A DNA stretch of 64,000 nt from Pseudomonadota bacterium (GTDB lineage: Bacteria > Chloroflexota > UBA5177 > JAJPKF01): contig JAJPKF010000018.1 of the NCBI GenBank assembly GCA_021323865.1, positions 360,984 through 424,983 on the forward strand, read 5' to 3'. Within the stretch, counting starts at the first letter, position 1. Every line of letters begins with the position of its first letter. The notes beneath the pieces were generated by a model, which was not told the origin of the DNA, made no database searches, and saw only the letters and a program-made list of their open reading frames with translations. Position numbers and translations under genes: made by a program. Below are positions 7,680 to 16,627 of the stretch, one piece after another.

Positions 7680-8795
7680 ATGTTGATCCTGACCCTCAAC
7701 GTTGGCTCCTCATCCATTAAGACCGGCATCTATGCGTGTGGCGACGGAATGGAAATGGTGCCTGAGCCGGCCCTCCGTGAGTCGTGTCAGTTCGATCTTT
7801 CGGGAGGCGACGGGCAGGAAGACGTTCTGACGCCGCTGTGGAAATGGGTCGGAGACAAAGCGTTTGATGTCGTGGGCCACAGGGTGGTTCACGGAGGCAG
7901 GAAGTATTCTGCCGCAACCCGGCTTACGCCACGAGTAGTCACGGATCTGCAGGCGCTCGTCGCCGTCGATCCAACCCATATGCCCCAAGCCCTCGCGGTG
8001 ATCCAGGCAGCGGCGGATCGATGGCCCGGGACTCCCCAGGTAGCGTGTTTTGACACCGCTTTTCACCGACACATGCCGCGAGTGGCCCAGATGTATCCGC
8101 TTCCCAGGGACCTCGAGTCTCTCGGCGTCGTGCGGTATGGATTCCATGGTTTGTCCTGCGAATACATCATGCATCGGTTGGGGGAGATCGATCCGGTCGA
8201 AGCCATGGGCCGAATCGTGATTGCCCACCTCGGCAACGGTTCCAGCCTGACCGCGGTGCGTGGCGGCAGGAGCATCGACACCACCATGGGCTTCTCACCC
8301 ACAGGCGGATTGATGATGGGGACTCGGTCGGGCGATCTCGATCCGGGCGTCGTTCTGCACCTGTTGGAAGCTGACGGGGCGGAGGCGCAGATTGTGGGGC
8401 GGCTGCTGAATCGGCAGTCCGGACTTCTCGCCGTTTCGGAGATCAGCGCGGACATGCGGGAGCTTTTGGAGGAGGAGGGGAAGGACTATCGCGCTCGTGA
8501 AGCGATTGCGCTGTACTGTTACCAGGCGCGCAAGTACCTGGGCGCATTGGTCGCCGTGCTGGGCGGTTTGGAAACCCTCGTGTTCACCGGCGGCATCGGG
8601 GAACACGCTGCCGAAGTGAGAGCGAGTATTTGCTGCGACCTCGATTTTCTGGGCATTGAGATCGATGAATCTGCCAACGGGGTTCATCGCGAGGTCATCT
8701 CCGTCGATGACAGCCGGGCCAAGGTGCGGGTACTACCGACCGACGAGGATTCCGTCATTGCGCGCCACGCATGGACGGTGGTGGAGGGAAGTTGA
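7680..8795 (+). CDS. ackA: acetate kinase
   Basis: Converts acetyl phosphate plus ADP to acetate plus ATP in the cytosol. Motifs: LNVGSSSIK at the N-terminus, VVGHRVVHGG, ACFDTAFH, YGFHGLS, HLGNGSSLTAV, STMGFSPTGGLMMGTRSGD (positions 8279-8334 encode this stretch) and FTGGIGEHA. At 371 residues it is a little shorter than the common 400. The ATG at 7680 is chosen because the family begins directly with this first strand; an upstream in-frame ATG at 7614 would add 22 residues unlike the family. It overlaps or abuts the phosphoketolase gene, with which it forms a complete route from xylulose-5-phosphate to ATP. Confidence 0.93.
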   Translation: MLILTLNVGSSSIKTGIYACGDGMEMVPEPALRESCQFDLSGGDGQEDVLTPLWKWVGDKAFDVVGHRVVHGGRKYSAATRLTPRVVTDLQALVAVDPTHMPQALAVIQAAADRWPGTPQVACFDTAFHRHMPRVAQMYPLPRDLESLGVVRYGFHGLSCEYIMHRLGEIDPVEAMGRIVIAHLGNGSSLTAVRGGRSIDTTMGFSPTGGLMMGTRSGDLDPGVVLHLLEADGAEAQIVGRLLNRQSGLLAVSEISADMRELLEEEGKDYRAREAIALYCYQARKYLGALVAVLGGLETLVFTGGIGEHAAEVRASICCDLDFLGIEIDESANGVHREVISVDDSRAKVRVLPTDEDSVIARHAWTVVEGS

Positions 8796-11224
8796 GCGGG
8801 TACGCATTTGATGCTTCCATTTCGAGCGCAGTTCGAGAAGGGGAACAGCCGCGCGGCAAACCGGATGTGCACATACCGGCGGTCCTGACTGCAGAGATGA
8901 CCGACCGGATCGACCGCTACTGGCAGGCGGCCAACTACCTGACCATCGGCCAGATCTATCTGCGCGACAATCCGCTCCTACGGCAGCCGCTGTCGGGCGA
9001 GCACATCAAGCCTCGTCTGCTCGGACACTGGGGCACGTCTCCCGGGCTGAGTCTCATCTACGCCCACCTGAACCGGATGATCGTCGAGCACGATCTGAAC
9101 ATCATCTATCTTGCGGGTCCCGGTCACGGCGGGCCGGCAATCGTCGCCAACGTGTATCTCGAGGGCACCTACTCGGAGATCTATCCGGAGGTCTCACAGG
9201 ACGTCGATGGCTTGCGCCGGCTCTTTCGACAGTTCTCGACGCCGGGAGGCATACCGAGCCACGTGAGCGTTCCGACTCCCGGCTCAATCCACGAAGGTGG
9301 AGAGCTGGGCTATGTCCTCTCTCACGCCTTCGGCGCCGCGTTCGATAATCCGGACCTCATCGTCGCGGCCGTTGTGGGAGACGGAGAGGCAGAGACCGGC
9401 CCGCTCGCCGGTTCCTGGAAGGGCACGCGCTTCCTCAATCCAGCTCGTGATGGAGCCGTTCTGCCGATTCTGCACCTCAACGGCTACAAAATCGGTGGCC
9501 CCACGGTCATGGGAAGGGACGCCGACGAGGATGTTGCCCGACTTATCGAAGGCAACGGCTACGACGTCAAATTCGTTGAGACAGACGACCGCGGGACCGC
9601 CCACCAAACTCTGGCCGGCGCCTTGGAGCAGGCAGTGCATCAAATTCGGCGGATTCAGGATGCTTGGCGGAAGGGGTCCCGGGAGCTTCCCCGGTGGCCT
9701 GCCATCGTTTTGCGCACCCCCAAGGGCTGGACCGGACCTGCCGTCGTGGGTGGCGAACCAATGGAGGGAACATTCCGAGCCCATCAGGTGCCCCTCGCCA
9801 ACGTGCGCAGCAGCCCCGAGGAGCTTGCTGAGCTCGAGGCCTGGATGCGCTCATACCACCCGGAGCGCCACTTTAACGACGAAGGCAAGCTGGCGGACGA
9901 CCTGGCGTCACTCGCGCCTCGGGGGGACCGCCGAATGGGCGCCAACCCGCACGCCAACGGTGGGCGTCTGAGCGTCGAGCTCGACCTGCCCTCATTTCGC
10001 AACTACGCCGTTCCCGTGGAGTCACCGGCCACCGAGCGTCGTGAGTCGACCCGTCAGCTTGGGGGACTGTTACGTGACGTGTTCACTCGCAACGCCGACG
10101 CCGCGAACTTCCGCCTCATGTGTCCGGACGAAACCAATTCCAACCGGCTCGGTTCGGTCTTTGAAGTGGAGAACCGCTGCTTCCTGGGTCGAACCATCGA
10201 CATCGACGATCACGTCTCACCCCATGGAAGGGTGATGGAGGTGCTCAGCGAGCATCTCTGTGAGGGCTGGCTGGAGGGCTACAACCTCACGGGTCGTCAC
10301 GGTTTGTTTGCGACCTACGAAGCCTTCTCGATGGTCGCAGCGTCCATGATCGTGCAGCACTCCAAGTGGCTGGAGGAAGCGACGCGGCTGGCCTGGCGCG
10401 ATCCGGTCCCCTCGCTGAATGTTCTGCTCACCTCGACCTGCTGGCGCAACGATCACAACGGCTTCAGTCATCAGGGGCCAGGGCTGATCGACGTCATGCT
10501 GTCGAAACGGGGGACGGTGGCCCGAATCTATCTGCCTCCCGATGCGAACTGCCTACTCTCGGTCGCAGACCACTGCTTCCGCAGTCGCGACTACGTCAAC
10601 CTCATCGTTATCGACAAACAGCCCCAGCTCCAGTACCTCGACATCGAGACCGCCATCCAGCACTGCGCTCAGGGGGCATCTGTGTGGGAGTGGGCGGGAA
10701 ACGATCAGGACATTGAGCCGGACGTCGTCCTCGCCTCGGCGGGCGACATTCCGACCATGGAAACCTTGGCCGCTGCCCAGTGGCTGATGGAGCGGGTACC
10801 CGAGCTTCGCATTCGGGTGGTGAATGTTGTGGACTTGATGACGCTGTTTCCTCAGCATGTCCACCCGCACGGCATGGACGCCACGCAGTTCGTGGACCTG
10901 TTTACCGCCGACAAGCCGGTCATTTTTGCCTTCCACGGCTACCAGCGGGCCGTACACGAGATCGTGCACGGACGTCCGAACGCCGACCGGTTTCATGTGC
11001 GCGGATTCAATGAACAGGGTACGACCACCACGCCATTCGACATGGTGGTCTTAAATGGCATGAGCCGATATCACCTGGCCAGCCTGGCGATCGAGTTTGC
11101 CTCTCGCATCCGGCCGCAGGCAGGAACTCTGATGGCCGAGTGCCGGTCACTGATCCAGAAGGCCGTGGAATATTCGCGCCAGCATCTCGAAGACATGCCG
11201 GAAATCAGGGACTGGACCTGGTAG
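8771..11224 (+). CDS. xfp: xylulose-5-phosphate/fructose-6-phosphate phosphoketolase
   Basis: A thiamine diphosphate enzyme that cleaves X5P or F6P with phosphate to give acetyl phosphate and G3P or E4P. It has the usual length (about 810 residues) and family blocks: GHWGTSPGLSLIYAH, GPGHGGPA, SIHEGGELGYVLSHA, GDGEAETGPLAGSW, HLNGYKIGGPT, PKGWTGP, CPDETNSNRL, GRHGLFATYEAF, NGFSHQGPG, and FHGYQRAVH. The ATG at 8771 lies within the end of ackA. A TTG at 8792, just after GGAGGG and overlapping the ackA TGA, is an equally credible start. Translation is coupled to ackA either way. Confidence 0.95.
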   Translation: MDGGGGKLSGYAFDASISSAVREGEQPRGKPDVHIPAVLTAEMTDRIDRYWQAANYLTIGQIYLRDNPLLRQPLSGEHIKPRLLGHWGTSPGLSLIYAHLNRMIVEHDLNIIYLAGPGHGGPAIVANVYLEGTYSEIYPEVSQDVDGLRRLFRQFSTPGGIPSHVSVPTPGSIHEGGELGYVLSHAFGAAFDNPDLIVAAVVGDGEAETGPLAGSWKGTRFLNPARDGAVLPILHLNGYKIGGPTVMGRDADEDVARLIEGNGYDVKFVETDDRGTAHQTLAGALEQAVHQIRRIQDAWRKGSRELPRWPAIVLRTPKGWTGPAVVGGEPMEGTFRAHQVPLANVRSSPEELAELEAWMRSYHPERHFNDEGKLADDLASLAPRGDRRMGANPHANGGRLSVELDLPSFRNYAVPVESPATERRESTRQLGGLLRDVFTRNADAANFRLMCPDETNSNRLGSVFEVENRCFLGRTIDIDDHVSPHGRVMEVLSEHLCEGWLEGYNLTGRHGLFATYEAFSMVAASMIVQHSKWLEEATRLAWRDPVPSLNVLLTSTCWRNDHNGFSHQGPGLIDVMLSKRGTVARIYLPPDANCLLSVADHCFRSRDYVNLIVIDKQPQLQYLDIETAIQHCAQGASVWEWAGNDQDIEPDVVLASAGDIPTMETLAAAQWLMERVPELRIRVVNVVDLMTLFPQHVHPHGMDATQFVDLFTADKPVIFAFHGYQRAVHEIVHGRPNADRFHVRGFNEQGTTTTPFDMVVLNGMSRYHLASLAIEFASRIRPQAGTLMAECRSLIQKAVEYSRQHLEDMPEIRDWTW

Positions 11225-11251
11225 AAAGCTTAATTCCGGGCCGGTCGGAAG

Positions 11252-11281
11252 GGCCAGTCTTCCTGCTGTTGACTACTGGCC
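11252..11281 (+). terminator. possible hairpin downstream of xfp
   Basis: GGCCAGT at 11252-11258 can pair with ACTGGCC at 11275-11281 around a 16-base loop, 28 bp after the xfp stop. No T run follows, so terminator function is tentative. The remainder of 11225-11474 shows nothing recognisable. Confidence 0.3.
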
Positions 11282-11474
11282 GGGGTGAGTCGGTGAAAGC
11301 AGATAGAGGGCGCCGATGACCGCGAATATGGCGGTCCAGGTTCCCGCGTCAGCGAACATATCTCAGATCTTCCGGGTGGTTTGACTCAACACTATATCCG
11401 GGTTGCGGTTACGTCACCATCGTTTCCCGCCCGGAGATGGTAGCCAAATCGGCCTACGCACTTCGGAATCTGGC

Positions 11475-12104
11475 TCAGGTGTCGGAGAAGCGTTCAATCG
11501 CGTGGGCAACCTGCGCGTGTCGAAAGCAGGAAACGACGTGGTCGTTGACCAGGCCGGCCGACTGCATGATTGCGTAACAGATCGTGGGACCGACGAACCG
11601 GAAACCGCGCTTCCGAAGATCCTTGCTCATTCCCAGGGACTCCTCCGTCTGAGCCGGAATCTCGGACTCTGCCACCCAACGGTTCTGAACGGGACGGTCG
11701 TTCACGAAGCGCCAGAAGTACCGCGAGAAAGAACCGAATTCCTGGGCGACTTGCAGAAAGGTGGTCGCGTTGCCAACGGTCGCCTCGATCTTCGCCCGAT
11801 TCCGGATAATCAGCGGCGATGAACAGAGATCATCTACATCCTTCGCCGTCATCATCGCGACGGCCTCCGGGTCGAATCCGCGGAAGGCCTCGTGAAATCC
11901 TTCCCGCTTGTTCAGAATGATGGACCAGCTCAAGCCGGCCTGAAAGGTATCGAGTACCAGGTACTCGAACAACCGGCGGTCATCGCGCTGCGGCACCCCC
12001 CACTCTGTGTCGTGATAGTGGCGCATACGCTCCGAGATCTCCGACCAGGAGCAACGACCGACCGTGCTCTCCCTCGACGGCTCGATGTCGACTCTCGTTT
12101 CCAT
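11475..12104 (-). CDS. tag: DNA-3-methyladenine glycosylase I
   Basis: A base-excision repair enzyme that removes N3-methyladenine from DNA. The 209 residues include the family blocks RCSW near residue 17, YHDTEWGVPQRDDRRLFE, LDTFQAGLSWSIILNKRE, IIRNRAKIEATVGNA, FVGPTICYAIMQSAGLVNDH and SCF. Cys and His residues at the zinc-binding positions (C in RCSW, H in YHD, H in NDH, C in SCF) are present. The ATG at 12104 is the first plausible start. It is a single gene convergent with xfp and divergent from the molybdoprotein gene. Confidence 0.92.
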   Translation of the reverse strand: METRVDIEPSRESTVGRCSWSEISERMRHYHDTEWGVPQRDDRRLFEYLVLDTFQAGLSWSIILNKREGFHEAFRGFDPEAVAMMTAKDVDDLCSSPLIIRNRAKIEATVGNATTFLQVAQEFGSFSRYFWRFVNDRPVQNRWVAESEIPAQTEESLGMSKDLRKRGFRFVGPTICYAIMQSAGLVNDHVVSCFRHAQVAHAIERFSDT

Positions 12105-12223
12105 GGCCTGACTCTACGGCCGGTCTGGTGAAGTTCGGCGTAAGCTTTGCGTAACATCCGCCACGAAAGAGTAACCCGGGCGTGGAATAGTGAGAGTAGA
12201 GAACAAAGCCTTTGGGAGTCGAA

Positions 12224-12880
12224 TTGCCACCTAGACCCCAGACCTTCAAGGTTGGACGAGCCGCCTTTCTCGGTTTATCGGGCCTGACCGGCGCGGCCCT
12301 GCTCCTCGGGAATCGGATTCCCAACGCGTTCTCGCTCTTGAGCGGCGGCACCAACGTCAATGGATTTACCATCTACACGATTGCCGGCTTTCCCACGTTT
12401 GACCCCGCGACCTACCGACTGAAGATCGATGGTCTCGTGGCCAAGCCCAGGGAGTATACGTACGCGGACCTGCTTGCCCTTCCTTCCGTAAGTGAAGTTC
12501 GGTATTACCAGTGCGTCACTGGTTGGGTTGTTCCGCGGCCTCGCTGGCACGGCGTCCGACTCTGGGACCTCATTCAGGCGGCGAAGCCCACCGCGGCTGC
12601 TCGAGCACTTCGGTTCACCTGCATGGACGGCGCCTACAGTGAAAGTCTGACGTTGGACCAGGCGAAACCCTTGGATGTCCTCTTGGCCTACGGTTTGAAC
12701 GGGAAGCCCTTGTCTCGGGATCAGGGTCAGCCGCTCCGGTTGGTCGTGCCTGGCATGTACGGCTACAAGTTTGCGAAGTGGGTGAACCACATCGAGGTGA
12801 TCGACCGCGTCGTGCCCGGCTATTGGGAGCAGAACGGATACGACATCAATGCCTACATCGGCCGGAGCAACGGCCTGTAG
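12224..12880 (+). CDS. YedY/sulfite-oxidase-like molybdopterin oxidoreductase
   Basis: A 218-residue protein with a single oxidoreductase molybdopterin-binding domain and no dimerisation or heme domain. The presumed Mo-ligand Cys is in YYQCVTGW; WHGVRLWDLI, FTCMDGAYSESLTLDQA, GQPLRLVVPGMYGYKFAKWV and GYWEQNGYD are typical of this fold. The N-terminus is a hydrophobic leader with KVGRAAFLGL, like a Tat signal but lacking the second Arg of the twin pair. TTG at 12224 follows GGGAG with 5-base spacing; TTG 12212 is an alternative. The cytochrome b gene downstream is its likely electron partner. Its physiological substrate is unknown. Confidence 0.85.
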   Translation: MPPRPQTFKVGRAAFLGLSGLTGAALLLGNRIPNAFSLLSGGTNVNGFTIYTIAGFPTFDPATYRLKIDGLVAKPREYTYADLLALPSVSEVRYYQCVTGWVVPRPRWHGVRLWDLIQAAKPTAAARALRFTCMDGAYSESLTLDQAKPLDVLLAYGLNGKPLSRDQGQPLRLVVPGMYGYKFAKWVNHIEVIDRVVPGYWEQNGYDINAYIGRSNGL

Positions 12881-12912
12881 CGGCTCGATCCCATGACCCA
12901 ATATCGCTCTGC

Positions 12913-13899
12913 ATGGGACCCGGTATGACCATGGATGCGGCACTGGCAGGCCCCGGTATCGCGGAGCCAACGGCCGAGGCCGTTCAACGCGTTCTTCGCT
13001 TCAACCGCACCCAGCGCCTCGTGCATTGGGTTCAAGCGATCACCTTCCTGATACTCCTAGCAACGGGGCTCGCCATCGGCATTTCTGGTCTTCAAGGCAT
13101 CATCGGAAACCGAGCCCTATTGCGGGAAACTCACCTGATCGCTGCCTTCCTGTTCGTGTTTGGGCCGTCCCTCGTGGCGCTCGCCGGCAACCGGCGATCT
13201 ATCAAGGATGACGCGTCCGAGGTTGACGCGTGGACGCCCGAGGACGTCCAGTGGCTGGCCCATCCCACCACCCGACCGGAGACGTGGACTCCGATGGTGA
13301 GGCGGTACAACGCCGGACAGAAGCTCAACGCCATCTTCACCGTCTACGCGACGCTGGCGTTTGGTGTCACAGGGCTCATTCTCTGGCAGAACCGTCGCTT
13401 TCCCTTCGGTATCGTCTCGCAGGCGAATGTTATTCATACCGACTTGGCCTACATCGCCCTGGCCGTCTTTCTGGGTCACCTGTATCTGAGTGCCATCCAT
13501 CCCACCACCCGTGAGTCTCTCAACGGCATGATCCGAGGAACCGTCGACCGGGCCTGGGCCCGGACGCACCATCCAGGCTGGGCGCCGGCCCTCCAAGAAG
13601 CGCCGCTCCGGTTCGAGAGCGTGCTCCGGTCCCTCGCCATGTTGGCCCTTGGATTGGAGGCCAGTCTGCTTGCCGTCCGTCTCGGGTTCGAGTGGCTCGG
13701 CGCTAATGCCACCGACCCGGTGACCAAGCTCATCTACCGGTTCAGCGGACTCCCCGGTACCCTTCACCACCAAGCTGCCGGCCTCCATCAGTTTGATCTG
13801 GCGGCTCTGATCTGGTTGGGCCTTCTGGCGGTAGCCTTGGTGGCGATGACCCGAGCGGAAGACCTACTGCCAAGGCTGATGCCCGCCGCTCGGAATTGA
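12913..13899 (+). CDS. cytochrome b561-type membrane subunit (formate dehydrogenase gamma-like)
   Basis: About 328 residues with at least five hydrophobic helices. Blocks match the cytochrome b subunit family of formate dehydrogenases: RFNRTQRLVHWVQAITFL, HLIAAFLFVFGP, RRYNAGQKLNAIFTVYA, GVTGLILW, HTDLAYIALAVFLGHLYL and HPTTRESLNGMIRG. Conserved His in RLVHW, HLIA, HTDL and GHLYL are candidate heme ligands. The C-terminal 100 residues add another helix pair. The start may be ATG 12913, 12925 or 12931. It lies 32 bp after the molybdoprotein and probably passes its electrons to or from the quinone pool. Confidence 0.82.
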   Translation: MGPGMTMDAALAGPGIAEPTAEAVQRVLRFNRTQRLVHWVQAITFLILLATGLAIGISGLQGIIGNRALLRETHLIAAFLFVFGPSLVALAGNRRSIKDDASEVDAWTPEDVQWLAHPTTRPETWTPMVRRYNAGQKLNAIFTVYATLAFGVTGLILWQNRRFPFGIVSQANVIHTDLAYIALAVFLGHLYLSAIHPTTRESLNGMIRGTVDRAWARTHHPGWAPALQEAPLRFESVLRSLAMLALGLEASLLAVRLGFEWLGANATDPVTKLIYRFSGLPGTLHHQAAGLHQFDLAALIWLGLLAVALVAMTRAEDLLPRLMPAARN

Positions 13900-13966
13900 C
13901 GGCGTTGGAACCTCTCCACAGGAAGGATCCGACGAACGGCATGCACTTGCCTCGGAGCTGACCAGG

Positions 13967-14641
13967 ATGCGGGAGCGGATCCTCGTCGTCGACGACGAGC
14001 CCGATGTCGTGGATGTAGTGGGCCGTTACCTCCGGCGAGAGGGCTTCGAGACGGTTCTTGCCCATGACGGGAATGCCGCCCTCACCCTGGCGGAGGACGC
14101 CGATCTCGTCATTCTGGACCTGATGCTTCCGTCCATGGACGGCGTGGATGTATGCCGAAGGCTCCGGGAGAGACGCAATATTCCGATCATCATGCTCACC
14201 GCCAAGGCTGACGAGACCGACCGGCTCGTGGGTCTCGGTGTGGGCGCCGACGACTACGTGGTCAAGCCCTTCAGCCCTCGCGAGTTGGTGGCGAGAGTGC
14301 AGGCAGTCCTCCGGCGCTCGGGGCCGCAACCGCCCGCCGACGACATCCTTCGCGTTCGCGACCTGCGCATCAATCTCAAGACCAGGACGGCCGAAAGGTC
14401 GGGGCAGCCGCTCAGCCTGACCACTCGGGAGTTCGACTTGCTGGCCTTCTTGGCTCGAAGCCCCCGCCAGGTCTTCTCGCGTACACAGCTGCTGGACAAC
14501 GTGTGGGGATTCGAGTTTGCCGGCGATCTCTCAACGGTGACGGTACATGTCCGACGGCTCCGGGAGAAGATCGAGCCGAATCCGGTCCGGCCCCAGTACC
14601 TGAAAACTGTTTGGGGAGTGGGCTACAAGCTCGAAGGATGA
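13967..14641 (+). CDS. OmpR/PhoB-family response regulator
   Basis: A 224-residue regulator. The receiver carries acidic D9-D10 and phospho-acceptor D51 (LVILDLMLPSMDG), with Lys in DDYVVKPFSPREL. A winged-helix output domain follows: LSLTTREFDLLAFLARSP, FSRTQLLDNVWGFEF, TVTVHVRRLREKIE and KTVWGVGYKLE. Its TGA overlaps the ATG of the histidine kinase. It sits 67 bp after the cytochrome b gene in the same direction, so it may control the molybdoprotein/cytochrome pair. Confidence 0.92.
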   Translation: MRERILVVDDEPDVVDVVGRYLRREGFETVLAHDGNAALTLAEDADLVILDLMLPSMDGVDVCRRLRERRNIPIIMLTAKADETDRLVGLGVGADDYVVKPFSPRELVARVQAVLRRSGPQPPADDILRVRDLRINLKTRTAERSGQPLSLTTREFDLLAFLARSPRQVFSRTQLLDNVWGFEFAGDLSTVTVHVRRLREKIEPNPVRPQYLKTVWGVGYKLEG

Positions 14642-15894
14642 GCCTTCCCATCCGCTATGCAATCGTGGCCGCAGCCACGCTGGGGCTGGCCCTGCTTGTG
14701 GTTCTGATCGGTTCTGTAGATCTGCTCCACGAGTCACCGTCCGGAGTGGTCGCCATTCTCCGCTATGTCGGATTGTCGGCGGGGATCGCCCTCGGTGTTG
14801 GACTCGCTGGGGTAGTCGGCGGTCTGCGTACCCTGCCCAGGTTGTCGCACAAGATCGCCATGGTCTATGCGATCGGCAGCATCGCGGCGATCCTGACCGT
14901 GATCTACACGCCGCTGCTGATGTTCAAGGATCAGGGCGATCTGCGACTGCTCGTCTTGCTGCTGGTTTGCTTTCTGGTGGTTTCGCTGGGGATCGGCACC
15001 ATGCTGGCCTTGGGTGTGGCGGCACGGATCAGAGCCCTCCAGGCTGCCGTCCGCGGCGTGGCCGACCGTCACTTTGACACTCGGGTCAAGCTGGACTCGG
15101 GGGACGAGCTCTCAGATCTCGCCGAAGGGTTCAACTCCATGGCCGAGGAGCTGGGCACTGCCTTCGAGCGGATGGAGTCCATGGAGCGCGGCCGCCGTAT
15201 GCTGATTGCAGCCATTTCGCACGACTTGCGCACACCGCTTGCCTCTATCAGGGCGATGCTGGAAGCGATCGAGGACCGGGTGGTGCAGGATGACGAAACG
15301 ATCCGGGAGTATCACGCCGCCATGGGACGTCAGGTGCGGCGTCTCAACCGGCTGATCGACGATCTGTTCGAAGTCACGCGCCTGGAGTCCGGCACTCTCG
15401 AGGTGCGACGTCAGCCGATCGACCTTGTGGAGCTGGTGGCGGAGACGGCAGACGGCTTAAGGCTCGAAGCGGAACAGAAGCAGGTCGAGATCGCACTCAG
15501 CCATCAGGGAGGATCGTGTAGGGCGGACGTCGATCCCGATCAGATCCAACGAGTCGTCGCGAATATCCTGCAGAACTCGGTGCGGTACACCCCGCCAGGC
15601 GGAAGAATCGAGGCTCGAGTCGAGTGCGGGGACTCGGACATCACCATCGAAGTCGTGGACTCTGGCCCCGGGATATCTCCGGGGGAACGTTCAGAGGTCT
15701 TCAAGCCGTTCTATCGAGGTGAGAAGGAGCGAAGCAGTCTCCACGGCGGCGGGGCGGGTCTGGGGCTGGCGATTGCCAAGCGGATCGTCGAAGCTCATGG
15801 CGGAAGAATCTGGGTGGATTCCAAGTCGGGTACTGGTGGGCACGTGGCGTTTGCCCTGCCGCTGGAGGAGGTCGTCCCAAGTCTGCCCGGTTAG
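14638..15894 (+). CDS. sensor histidine kinase (HAMP, HisKA, HATPase)
   Basis: A 418-residue kinase. The N-terminal 130 residues form four or more hydrophobic helices with only short loops, so it may sense within the membrane. Then come a HAMP domain (VAARIRALQAAVRGVADRHF), an H-box AAISHDLRTPLASI, an N-box IQRVVANILQNSVRYTP, a G1 box VVDSGPGI and a G2 box GAGLGLAIAKRIVEAHGGR. The ATG at 14638 overlaps the regulator's stop. It is the partner of the OmpR-type regulator. Confidence 0.9.
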   Translation: MSLPIRYAIVAAATLGLALLVVLIGSVDLLHESPSGVVAILRYVGLSAGIALGVGLAGVVGGLRTLPRLSHKIAMVYAIGSIAAILTVIYTPLLMFKDQGDLRLLVLLLVCFLVVSLGIGTMLALGVAARIRALQAAVRGVADRHFDTRVKLDSGDELSDLAEGFNSMAEELGTAFERMESMERGRRMLIAAISHDLRTPLASIRAMLEAIEDRVVQDDETIREYHAAMGRQVRRLNRLIDDLFEVTRLESGTLEVRRQPIDLVELVAETADGLRLEAEQKQVEIALSHQGGSCRADVDPDQIQRVVANILQNSVRYTPPGGRIEARVECGDSDITIEVVDSGPGISPGERSEVFKPFYRGEKERSSLHGGGAGLGLAIAKRIVEAHGGRIWVDSKSGTGGHVAFALPLEEVVPSLPG

Positions 15895-15975
15895 GCGACC
15901 CGCGACGGTGGATGCAACCAGCTGCGGCATCTCAGCAGCTCGCCGGTCGAAAGGTTGGTCATCGACGGCTCGTCC

Positions 15976-16581
15976 TCAAGCACAGGCGGAAATGGCATCG
16001 TCCAAGCTGAGGAGGCAGTGACCGAATGCATTGATGGTCATCGTGCCCCCCAGCCGTGAATATCGGCCACAGGGACTGTACAGGTGGCTGTGACCATGGA
16101 GGAGAAATCGCGGTTGCTTGTTCAGGACCGCAGACCGCAAGCTTTCGAATCCTTGATGGCAGAGATCCGGACGATCCCCACACCCGCGCGGCGGGGCATG
16201 AGTGACCAGGAGATCAACTGTTCCCAGCTTGCCGAGCCGGCGCCGCACGCGGCGGCCCATTTCCCGCTCGGAATACTGGACCGGCCCGCCGTTGTAGCGA
16301 GGGCTCCCCTCAAAGCCGGCGATGGTCAGCCCCATCTCCTGCCACGGGGCGGCTTCCAGGTTCCAAAACCCTGCGAACTCGTCAGCTTCGTAGCGGCCGT
16401 CGTGGTTGCCGCGGACGTAGAGGAGTGGTCGACGCAGGGTCGTGGCCAGGAAGTCGAGGTAGCCGGGCGGAAGGTCCCCACAGGAGACAATCAGATCAAC
16501 GTCCTGCCAGCGGCGCGGATCGAAGTGTTCGTACAGCGACGGCTCCACTTGATCCGAGACAGCGAGTATGCGCATTCCCAT
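15976..16581 (-). CDS. calcineurin-like metallophosphoesterase
   Basis: About 201 residues with the motifs SCGDLPPGYLDFL, VRGNHDG, VTHAPPRGCGD and LHGHSHLYS, which give the two-metal site of this family. The N-terminal DxH motif is altered: ILAVSDQVEPSLY has D but Gln-Val instead of x-His, so one metal ligand is missing or replaced. ATG 16581 gives MGMRILAVSD; ATG 16575 is an alternative. It is divergent from the ParB-like gene with a 46-bp gap. The substrate is unknown. Confidence 0.78.
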   Translation of the reverse strand: MGMRILAVSDQVEPSLYEHFDPRRWQDVDLIVSCGDLPPGYLDFLATTLRRPLLYVRGNHDGRYEADEFAGFWNLEAAPWQEMGLTIAGFEGSPRYNGGPVQYSEREMGRRVRRRLGKLGTVDLLVTHAPPRGCGDRPDLCHQGFESLRSAVLNKQPRFLLHGHSHLYSPCGRYSRLGGTMTINAFGHCLLSLDDAISACA

Positions 16582-16627
16582 CCCTGACGCAGGATATACT
16601 ACCAGGATTCGCTCTCCAGGTGAGCCC

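Noticed and set aside
11403..11822. Plus-strand frame opposite tag
   Set aside because: It is a shadow of the well-supported 3-methyladenine glycosylase on the minus strand.
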